From Geomicrobium sp. JCM 19039 (GTDB taxonomy: Bacteria > Bacillota > Bacilli > Bacillales > Marinococcaceae): a DNA stretch of 64,000 bases. This document shows positions 1 through 9,527 of this stretch, piece after piece. The stretch spans positions 1 to 64,000 of the forward strand of contig NZ_BAXB01000001.1 of NCBI RefSeq assembly GCF_000698145.1, in the 5' to 3' direction. The notes under the pieces are model-generated. The model ran no database searches. It saw only the letters and a list, made by a program, of their open reading frames with translations, and was not told where the DNA came from. Position 1 is the stretch's first letter. Each line of letters begins with the position of its first letter. The translations under genes were made by a program, and so were the position numbers.

Positions 1-308
1 CAACTTGCGCGCAGATTCCAAGATGTAGTGCCAATGACACGTCGGCCCCGCCGGGGCCGAAACGAAACCGTACTCGGTTCGGCGCGGCTCGCGCCGACGT
101 CTTGTGGGTACTTCAGGGCGAGGATGTACAGGTACCTTGTAATCTGTTACCAAGTTTGCTCATTTTGTTCCCTAGTTTATGAGAATAGACCACTTTTCCT
201 GCGTATTCCCCCAACTTGAGAACAGTTCGGCCGCAACTCGAGCACAGTTTCCATTTTTCCAAGCTCACCATTTGTTTTCGATGGAACTCTTTCGTTCAAC
301 TTACCTAG
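1..308. repeat. MITE-like intergenic repeat, copy 1 (cut by window edge)
   Basis: This non-coding block matches 46649-46954 almost base for base over about 300 bp. It starts with the ACTTGCGCGCAG motif, has a GC-rich hairpin region (GGCCCC/GGGGCC near 43-58) and ends with CTTTCGTTCAACTTACCTAG at 308. That right end resembles the terminal repeat of the elements at 29187-29813 and 46485-46954. Only the right part lies in the window. Short open frames inside it have no ribosome-binding sites and are not called. Confidence 0.75.
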
Positions 309-328
309 AACCGAAATGGATGTGTGTG

Positions 329-383
329 AAACCCGGATGTCTTGTAAGAACAATCCGGGTTTTCAATCGTCTAAAAACGATTG
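329..383. promoter_or_regulatory. Two tandem inverted repeats upstream of sigma-54 promoter
   Basis: A perfect 10-bp inverted repeat (AAACCCGGAT at 329-338, ATCCGGGTTT at 353-362) is followed directly by a 7-bp one (CAATCGT at 364-370, ACGATTG at 377-383). They lie 95-150 bp upstream of the -24 element, the usual distance for an enhancer of a sigma-54 regulator. The first could instead be a factor-independent terminator of a gene to the left, but its T-run is short. Confidence 0.45.
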
Positions 384-440
384 CGATGAATGGCGGAGCC
401 GAGATTTTTTTCATTTTCATGGAGGAATTTATACACCGAA

Positions 441-450
441 TGTCTAAACA
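441..450. promoter_or_regulatory. Candidate binding site shared by two sigma-54 promoters
   Basis: TGTCTAAACA lies 27 bp before the -24 element. Its exact reverse complement, TGTTTAGACA, occurs at 3940-3949 before the second sigma-54 promoter. The site fits the palindrome TGTYTARACA. It is inferred, not shown, to bind the regulator encoded at 2179-3936. Confidence 0.4.
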
Positions 451-475
451 GTTATACAACCACAACTAATAATTA

Positions 476-492
476 TTGGCACAACTATTGCA
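476..492 (+). promoter_or_regulatory. Sigma-54 (-24/-12) promoter of the acyl-CoA ligase gene
   Basis: TTGGCACAACTATTGCA matches the sigma-54 consensus, with GG at 478-479 and GC at 490-491 at the exact 12-bp register. Transcription should start near 503, leaving a leader of about 95 nt before the ATG at 599. Such promoters need an enhancer-binding ATPase; one is encoded two genes into this cluster. Confidence 0.85.
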
Positions 493-598
493 TAGTAGAA
501 GGACTGAAACTTCTACCATTTAACGGAGGTTCGAATTGTAAACGCTTACTTTTTTAAGTTGACTAAAGGTGAATTTGAAATGAAGGAGGAGATGAATC

Positions 599-2173
599 AT
601 GGATTTGATTGCACCATATGAGTACAACATTGCTGATGACGTCGAACAATATGCAGGTGAGGATGAGAAGTTAGCGATTCGCTGGTTGAATGAAGCGGGT
701 GAAAAGAAAGATGTCACATACAGTGAGCTAGTTTCGCGGGCAAATCAATATGCGCGTGTTCTCCAAAATCATGGTCTACAAAAAGGTGATCGTGTCATTA
801 TTAGCTTGCCTCGCATACCAGAAGCGTACGTAACGTATCTCGCCTGCTTAAAAGCAGGGTTTGTTGCAATTCCGTGTTCAGAGATGCTGCGAACGAAGGA
901 CCTCCAGTTTCGGTTTGAGCATTCAGAGGCGCGCGCGATCGTCGCATCTGCAAAAGCGGCTGCGGAAGTAAACGAAATTGCCGGAGATTATGATGCGCGG
1001 GAACGCCAATTTCTAATCGGAGAGAAAGGGAGCGGCTGGTTAGATCTGGAGCAGTTAGCTGACGGGGAAAGCGATACGCTTGTTCGAAGCGAAACGACGC
1101 GTGAAGACTTGGCGTTTTTATCCTATACGTCAGGGACGACCGGTAATCCAAAAGGGGTTGCCCATACACACGGTTGGGGGTACGCCCATGTAGAGACCGC
1201 GGCGAAAAATTGGCTCGGTGCGAAAGAGAATGATCTTGTGTGGGCAACGGCAGCACCGGGTTGGCAAAAGTGGATCTGGAGTCCGTTTCTTTCAACAATT
1301 ATGCTCGGTGCGACCGCGTTTGTGTACGATGGACCGTTTGATGCCAAAAAGTATCTTTCTCTTTTAGAGAACGAGGGGATTCGCGTGCTCTGTTGCACAC
1401 CAACCGAGTATCGCTTAATGGCAAAGGTCGACCAGCTCGCAAGCTACAAGCTTCCTCACTTAAAAAGTGCAGTCTCTGCAGGTGAGCCGTTAAACCGTCC
1501 GGTTATTGATGCGTTTTTGGACGCATTTAATATCAATGTGAGAGACGGGTATGGACAAACGGAAAACACTTTGCTCGTTGGAACGTTGGAAGGCATGGAA
1601 ATTCGCCCTGGCTCAATGGGCGTGCCGACGCCAGGCAATACGGTCGAAGTAATTGATCCTTATGGTGAGCGTTGCGCTGACAATATCGTTGGAGACATTG
1701 GTGTGCACAAAAGTTCACCCGCCTTATTTAAGTCGTACTATAAAGATCCGGACCGCACGTCACTTGCGTATCGTGGTGAATGGTTCATTACCGGAGACCA
1801 AGCGTACCGGGATGCGGATGGGTACTTATGGTTTGTCGGTCGAGGCGACGACATCATCATTAGCTCAGGATATACAATCGGCCCGTTCGAAGTTGAAGAC
1901 GCACTTGTGAAACATGAGGCGGTAAAAGAGTGTGCAGTTGTCGCTGAACCTGATGAAATTCGGGGCAATATCGTCAAAGCTTACGTCGTGCTTAAGGACA
2001 AAGCGTATGACGGTCTTGTGGAAGAATTGCAAGATCATACGAAGCGGTTGACGGCGCCGTACAAATACCCAAGAAAAATTGAATTTATTGACGATCTACC
2101 TAAAACAACATCCGGAAAAATTCGACGAGTGTCATTAAGGAATGAAAGTGATCATACGAAAGCAAAGAGGTGA
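599..2173 (+). CDS. AMP-forming acyl-CoA ligase (short/medium-chain)
   Basis: A 524-residue ANL-superfamily enzyme that would activate a carboxylic acid to its acyl-CoA through an acyl-adenylate in the cytoplasm. The phosphate-binding loop SYTSGTTGNPKG lies near residues 175-190, the adenylate motif DGYGQTE follows, and the C-terminal PKTTSGKIRR carries the catalytic lysine (about K507). AAGGAGGAGA sits just before the ATG. It stands behind a sigma-54 promoter and 5 nt before the regulator gene, so the two are probably co-transcribed. Next to valine-degradation genes, isobutyrate or another branched short acid is the likely substrate (inference). Other ligases of this family accept medium-chain or aromatic acids, so specificity is open. 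Confidence 0.85.
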   Translation: MDLIAPYEYNIADDVEQYAGEDEKLAIRWLNEAGEKKDVTYSELVSRANQYARVLQNHGLQKGDRVIISLPRIPEAYVTYLACLKAGFVAIPCSEMLRTKDLQFRFEHSEARAIVASAKAAAEVNEIAGDYDARERQFLIGEKGSGWLDLEQLADGESDTLVRSETTREDLAFLSYTSGTTGNPKGVAHTHGWGYAHVETAAKNWLGAKENDLVWATAAPGWQKWIWSPFLSTIMLGATAFVYDGPFDAKKYLSLLENEGIRVLCCTPTEYRLMAKVDQLASYKLPHLKSAVSAGEPLNRPVIDAFLDAFNINVRDGYGQTENTLLVGTLEGMEIRPGSMGVPTPGNTVEVIDPYGERCADNIVGDIGVHKSSPALFKSYYKDPDRTSLAYRGEWFITGDQAYRDADGYLWFVGRGDDIIISSGYTIGPFEVEDALVKHEAVKECAVVAEPDEIRGNIVKAYVVLKDKAYDGLVEELQDHTKRLTAPYKYPRKIEFIDDLPKTTSGKIRRVSLRNESDHTKAKR

Positions 2174-2178
2174 TTTGA

Positions 2179-3936
2179 GTGGGGCAAAGAAGTTCTCGTG
2201 ACCATAGTGGCCAGTGGATGAGGATTGCTCCACGTACAGTAGCACCTACGGACAGTATCCGTGACGTACTTCCTGTCATGGCCGAAGTCGCCGATGGTGA
2301 AGTTCCTGTTGTAGATGCCAGCAAGTTAGTCGGAATCATCACAATTCGCGATTGCCTTCGTGTTGAAGATGCAAACGTCCACGTTCAGCACGTCATGAAC
2401 ACTGAATTCTTTTCCGTAGGAGAGGATTTTTCCTTGAGATCAAGTAAGCCATGTCCTCTCTATGTGATTCAAGTGAAGACGGGCACGTTGCTCGGTATTG
2501 TCGGTCGGGATGAATGGTTTGCGTTCTACCGTTATATTGAGGAACAAGAGGAAGTGGCTCGTCAGGCGATTGATTGGATGAAGCTAAGTTTAGACACTGC
2601 TTATGAGGGGGTTGTGATTGTTGATGAGCGGGGGATCATTCAATTATTCAATGATACGTACGCCCGGTTTGTTGGTGTGACGAAAGAGGAAGCGATCGGC
2701 CGAGCGGTTGAGAAGGTGATTGAGAATACGCGTTTGCCTGTTGTCTTGAAGACGGGTGTTCCTGAGCGAAGTCAGGCGCATCGCTTGCAAGGACAAGAAC
2801 TGGTTGTGCATCGCTTGCCGATGTGGCGAGACGGCAAGGTGATTGGCGCGGTGGGGATGCTCGTGTATGAAGGGAAAAAGGAGCTTTTGGAAACGTTAGA
2901 GCGGATGGATATTTTGGATTACAGCAAACCTGAGCAGGAGACGGTTGTCGAGAAGAAGCGAGGCATTCCAGATATTCGTTTTGAAGACATTATCGGGGAA
3001 AGCGCGAAGATTGCCGAGTCCAAGAAAATGAGTCGAAAAGCGGCGAGGACAACAGCTTCTGTCTTAATTACAGGAGAGTCTGGTGTAGGTAAAGAACCGT
3101 TTGCCCAAGCGATTCACAATATGAGTGCTCGAGGAGAAGGATCATTCGTTGCTGTCAATTGTGCCGCAATCCCTGAAAACCTTTTGGAGTCCGAGCTGTT
3201 TGGCTATGTGAAAGGGGCGTTTACGGGCACAAAGAGTGAAGGCAAGCCCGGCAAGATGGAACTTGCCCATGGGGGGACGTTGTTTCTTGACGAGATTGGG
3301 GATATGCCGCTCGAGGCTCAAGCGAAAGTGCTGCGAGCACTTCAGAGTAAAGAGATTGACAGGGTAGGCAGTACGTCTCCGACACCGGTTGATTTTCGGT
3401 TAATTTCCGCAACGAATCAAGACTTGAAACAACGAATAAAGCAAGGAAAGTTCCGGGCCGATTTGTATTACCGGTTACATGTAATCGATATTCCCATTCC
3501 GCCGCTACGGGAACGAAAGCGAGACATCCCGTTAATCATCGCGCACCAGCTCAAAACGCTTAGTCGAGACACTGGTGCGAAAGAGCGGACGATGGATAAA
3601 GCAGTGATTGAGCGAATGTTCCAGTACGACTGGCCAGGAAACGTACGAGAGCTCATACACGTTGTGGAACGCATGTTTCACCTTTGTGATGATGATCGAA
3701 TTACAGTGGAGGATTTGCCAGGTGAATTGCGGACCTTTCAGGATGAGGCGCCTTCTGTTCCTTATATCGAATGGCAAGAGATGAACCGAGAGCAAGTGCA
3801 AGAGTATGAGCAGGAACAAATTGAAGCGGCTTTGCAAGAAGTGGATGGCAATAAATCTCAAGCGGCAAAGAAACTTGGAATTTCTAGAGCAACGCTGTAC
3901 AACAAAATGTCTCGTTTCCAACGATCGATGATGTAA
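2179..3936 (+). CDS. Sigma-54 enhancer-binding transcriptional activator (CBS-PAS-AAA+-Fis)
   Basis: A 585-residue activator. In order: a CBS-like segment (about 14-75), a PAS sensor domain (135-230), a sigma-54 AAA+ domain with Walker A GESGVGKE (299-306) and Walker B GGTLFLDE (367 on), and a C-terminal Fis-type helix-turn-helix ([19 protein letters not shown]). Start is GTG, chosen because AGAGGTGAT precedes it. The sigma-54 contact loop reads GAFTGT rather than GAFTGA (residues 346-351), an unusual final residue. Architecture and position match regulators of branched-chain amino or keto acid catabolism in bacilli (BkdR/RocR type). It probably switches on the flanking sigma-54 promoters; the ligand sensed by the CBS/PAS part is unknown. 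Confidence 0.9.
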   Translation: MGQRSSRDHSGQWMRIAPRTVAPTDSIRDVLPVMAEVADGEVPVVDASKLVGIITIRDCLRVEDANVHVQHVMNTEFFSVGEDFSLRSSKPCPLYVIQVKTGTLLGIVGRDEWFAFYRYIEEQEEVARQAIDWMKLSLDTAYEGVVIVDERGIIQLFNDTYARFVGVTKEEAIGRAVEKVIENTRLPVVLKTGVPERSQAHRLQGQELVVHRLPMWRDGKVIGAVGMLVYEGKKELLETLERMDILDYSKPEQETVVEKKRGIPDIRFEDIIGESAKIAESKKMSRKAARTTASVLITGESGVGKEPFAQAIHNMSARGEGSFVAVNCAAIPENLLESELFGYVKGAFTGTKSEGKPGKMELAHGGTLFLDEIGDMPLEAQAKVLRALQSKEIDRVGSTSPTPVDFRLISATNQDLKQRIKQGKFRADLYYRLHVIDIPIPPLRERKRDIPLIIAHQLKTLSRDTGAKERTMDKAVIERMFQYDWPGNVRELIHVVERMFHLCDDDRITVEDLPGELRTFQDEAPSVPYIEWQEMNREQVQEYEQEQIEAALQEVDGNKSQAAKKLGISRATLYNKMSRFQRSMM

Positions 3937-3939
3937 AAG

Positions 3940-3949
3940 TGTTTAGACA
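3940..3949. promoter_or_regulatory. Candidate regulator site, second copy
   Basis: TGTTTAGACA lies inside GTGTTTAGACAC (3939-3950), 49 bp before the -24 element at 3999. It is the reverse complement of the site at 441-450. Confidence 0.4.
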
Positions 3950-3996
3950 CGTAGACAGTTTGAGCAGTGCCAACGCTCGGGAGTTCGAAGAAGTTG

Positions 3997-4013
3997 TTGG
4001 CATATCTTTTGCA
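3997..4013 (+). promoter_or_regulatory. Sigma-54 promoter of the acyl-CoA dehydrogenase operon
   Basis: TTGGCATATCTTTTGCA has GG at 3999-4000 and GC at 4011-4012, the exact -24/-12 spacing. Transcription should begin near 4023-4025. This rules out the upstream TTG at 4016 as the start of the following gene, because it would lie before the transcript begins. Confidence 0.85.
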
Positions 4014-4042
4014 GTTTGTTAGATGACGAGGAGGTCATGAGC

Positions 4043-5701
4043 ATGAAAACAAAATATTCAAGGCCAATGTGGGGCGGTAGCTTACAGAGCATGCGAGATG
4101 CGTTTACGCCAGAAGACCTTTCTACCGATGAAATAATGATTCAGAAGACGACAGAGAAGTTTGTCACGAATACCATTCTTGCCAATATGGAACAGGCGGA
4201 AACGCATGACTATACGTTTGCCAAAGATGCCTTTCAAGAGGCGGGTTCTCTCGGTTTGCAGGCGGTTGAAATTCCAGAAGCGTACGGAGGATTTGGGCTT
4301 GGGAAGCATGTCGCTGGGCTCGTTGCAGAGGGGATTGGCAATGGCGGTGGCTCGTTTAGTGTGGCGTTTAATATTCATGCGGGCGTTGGCACGACGCCGT
4401 TCATTTATTATGGAACAGAAGAACAGAAAGCCACATATTTGCCAAAGCTCGGGTCCGGAGAATGGGTAGGGGCATACGCACTGACTGAACCATCAGCAGG
4501 CTCAGATGCGTTGAAAGGAAAAGCACGAGCGACGTGGAATGATCAAGACGGTGTATGGCATTTAACCGGTGAGAAACAATGGATTACGAATGCGCACATT
4601 GCCGATGTGTATGTGGTGTTTGCGAATTCGGATGAAGGAATGACCGCATTTATTGTAGAAAGAACACAAGACGGTGTAACGCTCGGGCCAGAAGAGAAGA
4701 AGATGGGCATCAATGGTTCATCAACGGCAACGCTTTTGCTTGAGGATGTAACTGTAAATCCAGATCGTGTGCTCGGGGAAGTCGGTGAAGGACACAAGAT
4801 TGCGCTGAATACTTTAAACCTCGCTCGACTAAAATTAGCATTTAACAACATTGGTGCATCAAAGCGGGCGTTAAAGCTTTCGGTCAACTATGGTTTGGAG
4901 CGAAAACAATTTCAGCAATCACTCGTGAACTTTCCGCTCATTCAAGAGAAGTTGGCGAATATGAACACGGCACTGTTTGGGGTTGAAAGCTTCGCCTATG
5001 GGACAGCAGGAAGTGTAGAGAATGCACTTGACTCCTCAGAGGGAGTGAATTCGTCTACGATCGTGCGGGCGTTCATTCCAGACTGTGCCATGTGCAAGAC
5101 CTATGCCTCAGAAGTGTTAGGCAAAATTTCTGATGAAGCGGTGCAGATTCATGGTGGTTATGGCTTTATGCAAGAGTATGAGGTTGAGAGACTGTACCGT
5201 GATGCCCGCATTAACCGGATTTTTGAAGGGACAAATGAAATCAATCGTATGGCATCAGCAAAAGCTCTGCTCAAGCAAGACGTTCACGTCAATGAGAATC
5301 CAATCAGTGACACGGATGTTAACGGGCAATGGATTGCGGCTACAGAAAGAATCATGTCTGAAGTTTTAGAAGGGCTGTCTCGCACCGATGAAGTTTCTGA
5401 AAAGCAAGAAGTGTTACGGATGGTCGCAGACTCGTTTGCAACCGTAGCTGTGATGCGGTCATCGTATACACGAACGGTGAAGCACCCGACCGAGCTAAAA
5501 GAATGGATGACCCGAGTGATTTGTGAAGAGGGCTATGAGAACGTCGAGAGTAACATGACGAGACTTTGGTTAGCACTTGATCAGCCGGAAGAGGCGAATC
5601 GTGTAAAACGACAAAGTCGAACGCCAGAACGAAGTGACCTGACGAAAGTGAAGCGAAAGATTAGTGAACGAGTAATTGAAGCTAAAAACTATATTTCGTA
5701 A
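4043..5701 (+). CDS. Acyl-CoA dehydrogenase
   Basis: A flavoprotein of about 552 residues that would introduce the alpha-beta double bond into an acyl-CoA and pass electrons to ETF. It shows YALTEPSAGSDA (FAD/substrate region), QIHGGYGFMQEYEVERLYRD and FEGTNEINR, whose Glu is the catalytic base in the family. It has a C-terminal extension beyond the basic 380-residue fold, as in longer bacillar acyl-CoA dehydrogenases. ATG 4043 is preferred because GAGGAGGT (4028-4035) is correctly spaced from it and the sigma-54 start site lies just upstream. As first gene of an operon with 3-hydroxyisobutyrate and methylmalonate-semialdehyde dehydrogenases, isobutyryl-CoA is the likely substrate (inference). 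Confidence 0.9.
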   Translation: MKTKYSRPMWGGSLQSMRDAFTPEDLSTDEIMIQKTTEKFVTNTILANMEQAETHDYTFAKDAFQEAGSLGLQAVEIPEAYGGFGLGKHVAGLVAEGIGNGGGSFSVAFNIHAGVGTTPFIYYGTEEQKATYLPKLGSGEWVGAYALTEPSAGSDALKGKARATWNDQDGVWHLTGEKQWITNAHIADVYVVFANSDEGMTAFIVERTQDGVTLGPEEKKMGINGSSTATLLLEDVTVNPDRVLGEVGEGHKIALNTLNLARLKLAFNNIGASKRALKLSVNYGLERKQFQQSLVNFPLIQEKLANMNTALFGVESFAYGTAGSVENALDSSEGVNSSTIVRAFIPDCAMCKTYASEVLGKISDEAVQIHGGYGFMQEYEVERLYRDARINRIFEGTNEINRMASAKALLKQDVHVNENPISDTDVNGQWIAATERIMSEVLEGLSRTDEVSEKQEVLRMVADSFATVAVMRSSYTRTVKHPTELKEWMTRVICEEGYENVESNMTRLWLALDQPEEANRVKRQSRTPERSDLTKVKRKISERVIEAKNYIS

Positions 5702-5717
5702 AAGTGAGGGATCCGAA

Positions 5718-6622
5718 ATGAAAATTGGTTGGATTGGGTTAGGGAACATGGGAATGCCGATGGCAACGAATCTCATTGAATCGGGGTATCAAGTCGTTGG
5801 GTTGATTTGAATGCCGAAGCTGAACGTGCGTTTGAAAACGCGGGCGGCAGCATTGGCGCGTCTATAGCCGCATTGGCTGCAGAGTGTGATATGGTCATTA
5901 CAAGCTTGCCGTCCGCACGAGCTTACGAATCGGTGTTTTTAGGTGCTGAAGGGTTAATTGAAAACGCCCATGACGATGTGTTGCTCATGGATACGAGCAC
6001 CGTTGCACCGGAGAACAATGAAACAGTAGAAGGAGCTGCGAAGAAACGTGAAGTCCTCTTTCTTCAGGCACCTGTCAGCGGTGGCGTCGTTGGCGCTGAA
6101 AACCGCACGCTTACGTTCATGTGCGGCGGCCCGAAAGTTGCGTTTGATACAGCGACACCCGTCATGGACGTGCTCGGGGCGAACCTCTTCCACGTCGATG
6201 AGCGAATCATTAGCGGAACGATGACGAAGCTCATCAACAACTTACTCATCGGTTTTTATACTGCCGGGGTAAGTGAAGCACTTACGCTCGCGAAGAAACA
6301 GAACATGGATTTGGACGCGTTGTTTGATGTGATGAATGTGAGTTACGGGCAGAGCCGAATTTATGAACGAAACTACAAGACGTTTATTGCAAACAACGAC
6401 TACAACCCTGGTTTTACGCTAAGTTTATTGCGGAAAGATTTGAACTTCGTGAAGGAGACGATGACAAGAGAAGGGTTGCACTTGCCAATAACCGATGCGC
6501 TTATTGATGTGTATGAAGAAGCAGAAGATGCAGGGTTAGGCGATCGCGATATGGCCGTATTGTATGAACGCGTCGGAGACCAAGACATTTCATTCCAATC
6601 TGTAAAGGAGAGTTCAAAATGA
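5718..6622 (+). CDS. mmsB: 3-hydroxyisobutyrate dehydrogenase (frameshifted in this sequence)
   Basis: NAD-dependent oxidation of 3-hydroxyisobutyrate to methylmalonate semialdehyde in valine breakdown. The N-terminus has the nucleotide-binding motif [27 protein letters not shown] is the family substrate motif, and [11 protein letters not shown] holds the catalytic lysine. The frame breaks at GGG 5799-5801: adding one G restores [14 protein letters not shown] and a continuous protein of about 301 residues, the normal length. GAGGGATC precedes ATG 5718. The stop overlaps the next start (ATGA at 6619-6622), implying translational coupling. The break fits the homopolymer errors seen elsewhere in this window. 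Confidence 0.88.
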
Positions 6623-8074
6623 TCACAGAAGTAAAAACAATGAAAAATTACATTAATGATCAGTGGCAAGAAACCGTGGGTGGCACGTATGAGTCGGTTC
6701 CGAATCCAGCGACAGGTGAGGAAATTGCCAAAGTTCCGATCTCGACAAGTGAAGATGTCGACCGCGCGGTTCAGGCGGCAAAAGAAGCGTACGAGACTTG
6801 GTCACAAGTGCCAGTCCCTGAGCGGGCACGTTACATGTTCCGTTATTTGCAACTCTTAAACGAAAACCGCCAAGAGCTAGGAGAAATTATCACGCTCGAA
6901 AACGGCAAAACGTTAAAAGATGCCCACGGCGAAGTACAAAGAGGGATTGAAGTTGTGGAGCTGGCTACATCTGCGCCAAACTTAATGATGGGTGATGCAC
7001 TGCCTCGTATTGCCGGAGGCATTGACGGCTCCATTTGGCGCTATCCACTAGGGTCGTAGCAGGGATTACGCCGTTTAACTTCCCGATGATGGTGCCACTT
7101 TGGATGTACCACTCGCCATTGCTTGCGGGAATACATTCGTATTAAAGACGTCAGAACGGACACCAGTGCTTGCAGAGCGTCTCGTTGAGCTTTTTTACGA
7201 AGCAGGCTTTCCAAAAGGTGTGCTAAACCTCGTACACGGTGCGAAAGATGTCGTCAACCGCATTCTGACTCACGAAGACATTGAAGCGATCTCGTTTGTC
7301 GGGTCTGAGCCGGTAGCGAAGATTGTATATGAAACCGGTACAGCTTATGGTAAGCGCGTGCAAGCTCTTGCAGGTGCGAAGAACCATGCGACGGTGTTGG
7401 CTGACTGCAACTTGGATAAAACGATCGAAGGCGTTATTGGTTCGGCATTCGGTAGTAGTGGGGAGCGTTGCATGGCTTGCTCCGTTGTGGCGGTAACTGA
7501 AGACATTGCCGATGAGTTTATGGAGCGTCTCACTGCTCGTACTCGCTCCCTTGAAGTTGGCGACGGATGTTACGAAGAGAACTTCGTCGGCCCCCTCATT
7601 CGCGAGTCCCATAAAGAACGCGTCGTTGGGTATATTGACTCCGGCGTGCAAGAAGGCGCCAGCCTTATTGTAGACGGGCGAGAAAAGGGCGATGCAAAAG
7701 AAAGCGGCTATTACGTTGGAGCGACGATCTTTGATAATGTCACGCAAGAAATGAAAATTTGGCAAGATGAGATCTTTGCACCCGTGCTTAGCGTCGTTCG
7801 CGTCAAAGATTTGGAAGAAGCGATTGAAGTCACGAACGCCTCAAAATTCGCCAATGGAGCGGTCATCTATACGTCTAGTGGAAAATCAGCGCAACTGTTC
7901 AGAGACCGAATTGATGCGGGGATGGTCGGTATTAACGTGAACGTGCCCGCGCCGATGGCATTCTTCGCGTTTGCCGGGAACAAAGCCTCATTCTTTGGAG
8001 ATCTTGGAACAAACGGAAAAGACGGTGTTCAATTCTATACAAGAAAGAAAGTCGTCACAGAGCGCTGGTTCTAA
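6619..8074 (+). CDS. mmsA: Methylmalonate-semialdehyde dehydrogenase (two single-base breaks)
   Basis: CoA-acylating aldehyde dehydrogenase that converts methylmalonate semialdehyde to propionyl-CoA, the last step of valine degradation; the same family serves inositol breakdown (IolA). The NAD-fold segment and the [13 protein letters not shown] stretch with the catalytic Cys are present. Two frame breaks lie at GGG 7051-7053 and CC 7109-7110. One G and one C restore [15 protein letters not shown] and [14 protein letters not shown], both highly typical, and give about 485 residues, the family length. Homologues require exactly these missing bases, so error is likelier than decay. It is the last gene of the operon, before a strong terminator. 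Confidence 0.9.
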
Positions 8075-8078
8075 ATTG

Positions 8079-8122
8079 AAAATGAGTAGCCGAGGGCAAC
8101 TGCTCTCGGCTACTCATTTTTA
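8079..8122. terminator. Bidirectional terminator after the catabolic operon
   Basis: Arms AAATGAGTAGCCGAG (8080-8094) and CTCGGCTACTCATTT (8105-8119) form a 15-bp stem with T-rich ends on both strands. It can serve mmsA from the left and the histidine kinase gene from the right. Confidence 0.9.
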
Positions 8123-8186
8123 AATGTAAGAAGGTAGTTTATGTCGTAACAATAATTTCTGAAGGACCATATTGACCGTGGATTTT

Positions 8187-9527
8187 TCAATAATTCTTAA
8201 ATAGAGGAAGAGTAATGACAAACGTTGCTCCTGCGTGTTCTGAATTGTAGGCTGCAATCTGCCCACCGTGACTGGCTATGTTTTGCTGACTAATGGCTAA
8301 TCCGAGTCCGATGTGGTTGTGGGTGTTTCTAGATTCATCCCCTTGGACAAGTGGTTTAAAGATTTCTTCTAAATTAGACCGCTTAATCCCTGGACCTTCA
8401 TCGGTAATGCGTAAAACGTACTGTTGGTCATCGGAAAAACCTTCAACTTGAATCGTTCCGTTAAGAGGGCTATAACGTATTGCATTCGCAAGGATATTTT
8501 CAAGCGCTTGATGCATGAGTTCTTGGTCGAGAGAGAGCGTGTACGATTCGATTTTAGTCTGAATCACAAGTTGTTTGTCGTTAATCTGATAGTCTAAGCT
8601 TTCAATTAGTTCATTTATCAATGGAATGATTGGAGTACGTGTTGTTTGAATGTGTTTAGTTAAGTAAAGAGAGCGATTGTAATTCGATAAAAGAGTGAGT
8701 AAATGATCCATTCGCCAAGCTTGTCGAAGCGATTTAGAAAGGTAGTGAGCTTTTTTATCTTGGGATTCCACAACACCTGTAGTAATTCCTTCTAAATATC
8801 CTTTTAGAGAGAATAAAGGGGTACGTAAATCATGAACAATTGAAGACATGAATAAATCACGGTCGTGTTCAAGTTGTGACCGTTCGTTTTGAAGGCGCTG
8901 CAAATTTCGATTCATCGTCGTAAACGCTTCGGTCAATTCATTCACTTCTTTAATATGTGAATGAATGGGAGGTGGATTGTTTTTTTGTTTCGTAATGTTC
9001 GTCAGTGCATCATTTAACGTTTGTAGCGGTTTGACCGTGTGCATACGGACATACCACAAGAATAATAGTAGAAGAAAGACGATGGTAAATAGGATCAGTG
9101 TCAGTGCAGCGGAATCATTTGACGCTGTTGTGACATACTGTGGTGATGATGGCTGGCTATAGTACAACGTCGCAACAACAGAAGAGGACTGAACAATCGA
9201 ATATTTGTAGGAAACTTCAAGTGTTTGATCAACTGATTGATCGGCTGGTCGATGGTGATAGTATGTAGTACCGTTTTGGAGTACGACGTCGATATGTAAC
9301 TGCTCTTCTCTTGCAATTTCATCAAGATTTTTGAGCCATTCTTTTGATGGCCAAGATTGATCAACCTTAATAAATTCATCAATCCATTCGGTTGGTTCCT
9401 CAATTGGGTTTGGTGGAGTCTGATGATTCTCGTAAGTTTGATACAGTTGACTGACCGCAAGTGGGAGAACAAGTAGACTAATCGAAAACAAAATTAGTAC
9501 AACATTTAGTGAGAGTTTACGGTTCAT
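8187..9527 (-). CDS. Two-component sensor histidine kinase
   Basis: A 446-residue membrane kinase. A first membrane helix (about 7-27) and a second (143-160) enclose an extracytoplasmic segment of roughly 115 residues. A HAMP-like linker, the HisKA box SSIVHDLRTP (phospho-acceptor H232) and an HATPase domain with DEGPGIK and GLGLAISQQN follow. The start overlaps the end of the regulator gene by 11 nt, so the pair is translated together. The long external loop differs from the loop-less BceS-type intramembrane sensors, even though an FtsX-type ABC transporter lies next to it. The signal is unknown. Confidence 0.92.
   Translation of the reverse strand: MNRKLSLNVVLILFSISLLVLPLAVSQLYQTYENHQTPPNPIEEPTEWIDEFIKVDQSWPSKEWLKNLDEIAREEQLHIDVVLQNGTTYYHHRPADQSVDQTLEVSYKYSIVQSSSVVATLYYSQPSSPQYVTTASNDSAALTLILFTIVFLLLLFLWYVRMHTVKPLQTLNDALTNITKQKNNPPPIHSHIKEVNELTEAFTTMNRNLQRLQNERSQLEHDRDLFMSSIVHDLRTPLFSLKGYLEGITTGVVESQDKKAHYLSKSLRQAWRMDHLLTLLSNYNRSLYLTKHIQTTRTPIIPLINELIESLDYQINDKQLVIQTKIESYTLSLDQELMHQALENILANAIRYSPLNGTIQVEGFSDDQQYVLRITDEGPGIKRSNLEEIFKPLVQGDESRNTHNHIGLGLAISQQNIASHGGQIAAYNSEHAGATFVITLPLFKNY

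Noticed and set aside
28..469. Two short plus-strand open frames at the window start
   Set aside because: They lie in a non-coding repeat or hairpin region, lack ribosome sites, and are not maintained in the second repeat copy.
4016..4042. Upstream TTG/ATG starts for the acyl-CoA dehydrogenase
   Set aside because: TTG 4016 precedes the start site predicted from the sigma-54 promoter, and ATG 4037 is too close to the GAGGAGGT site.
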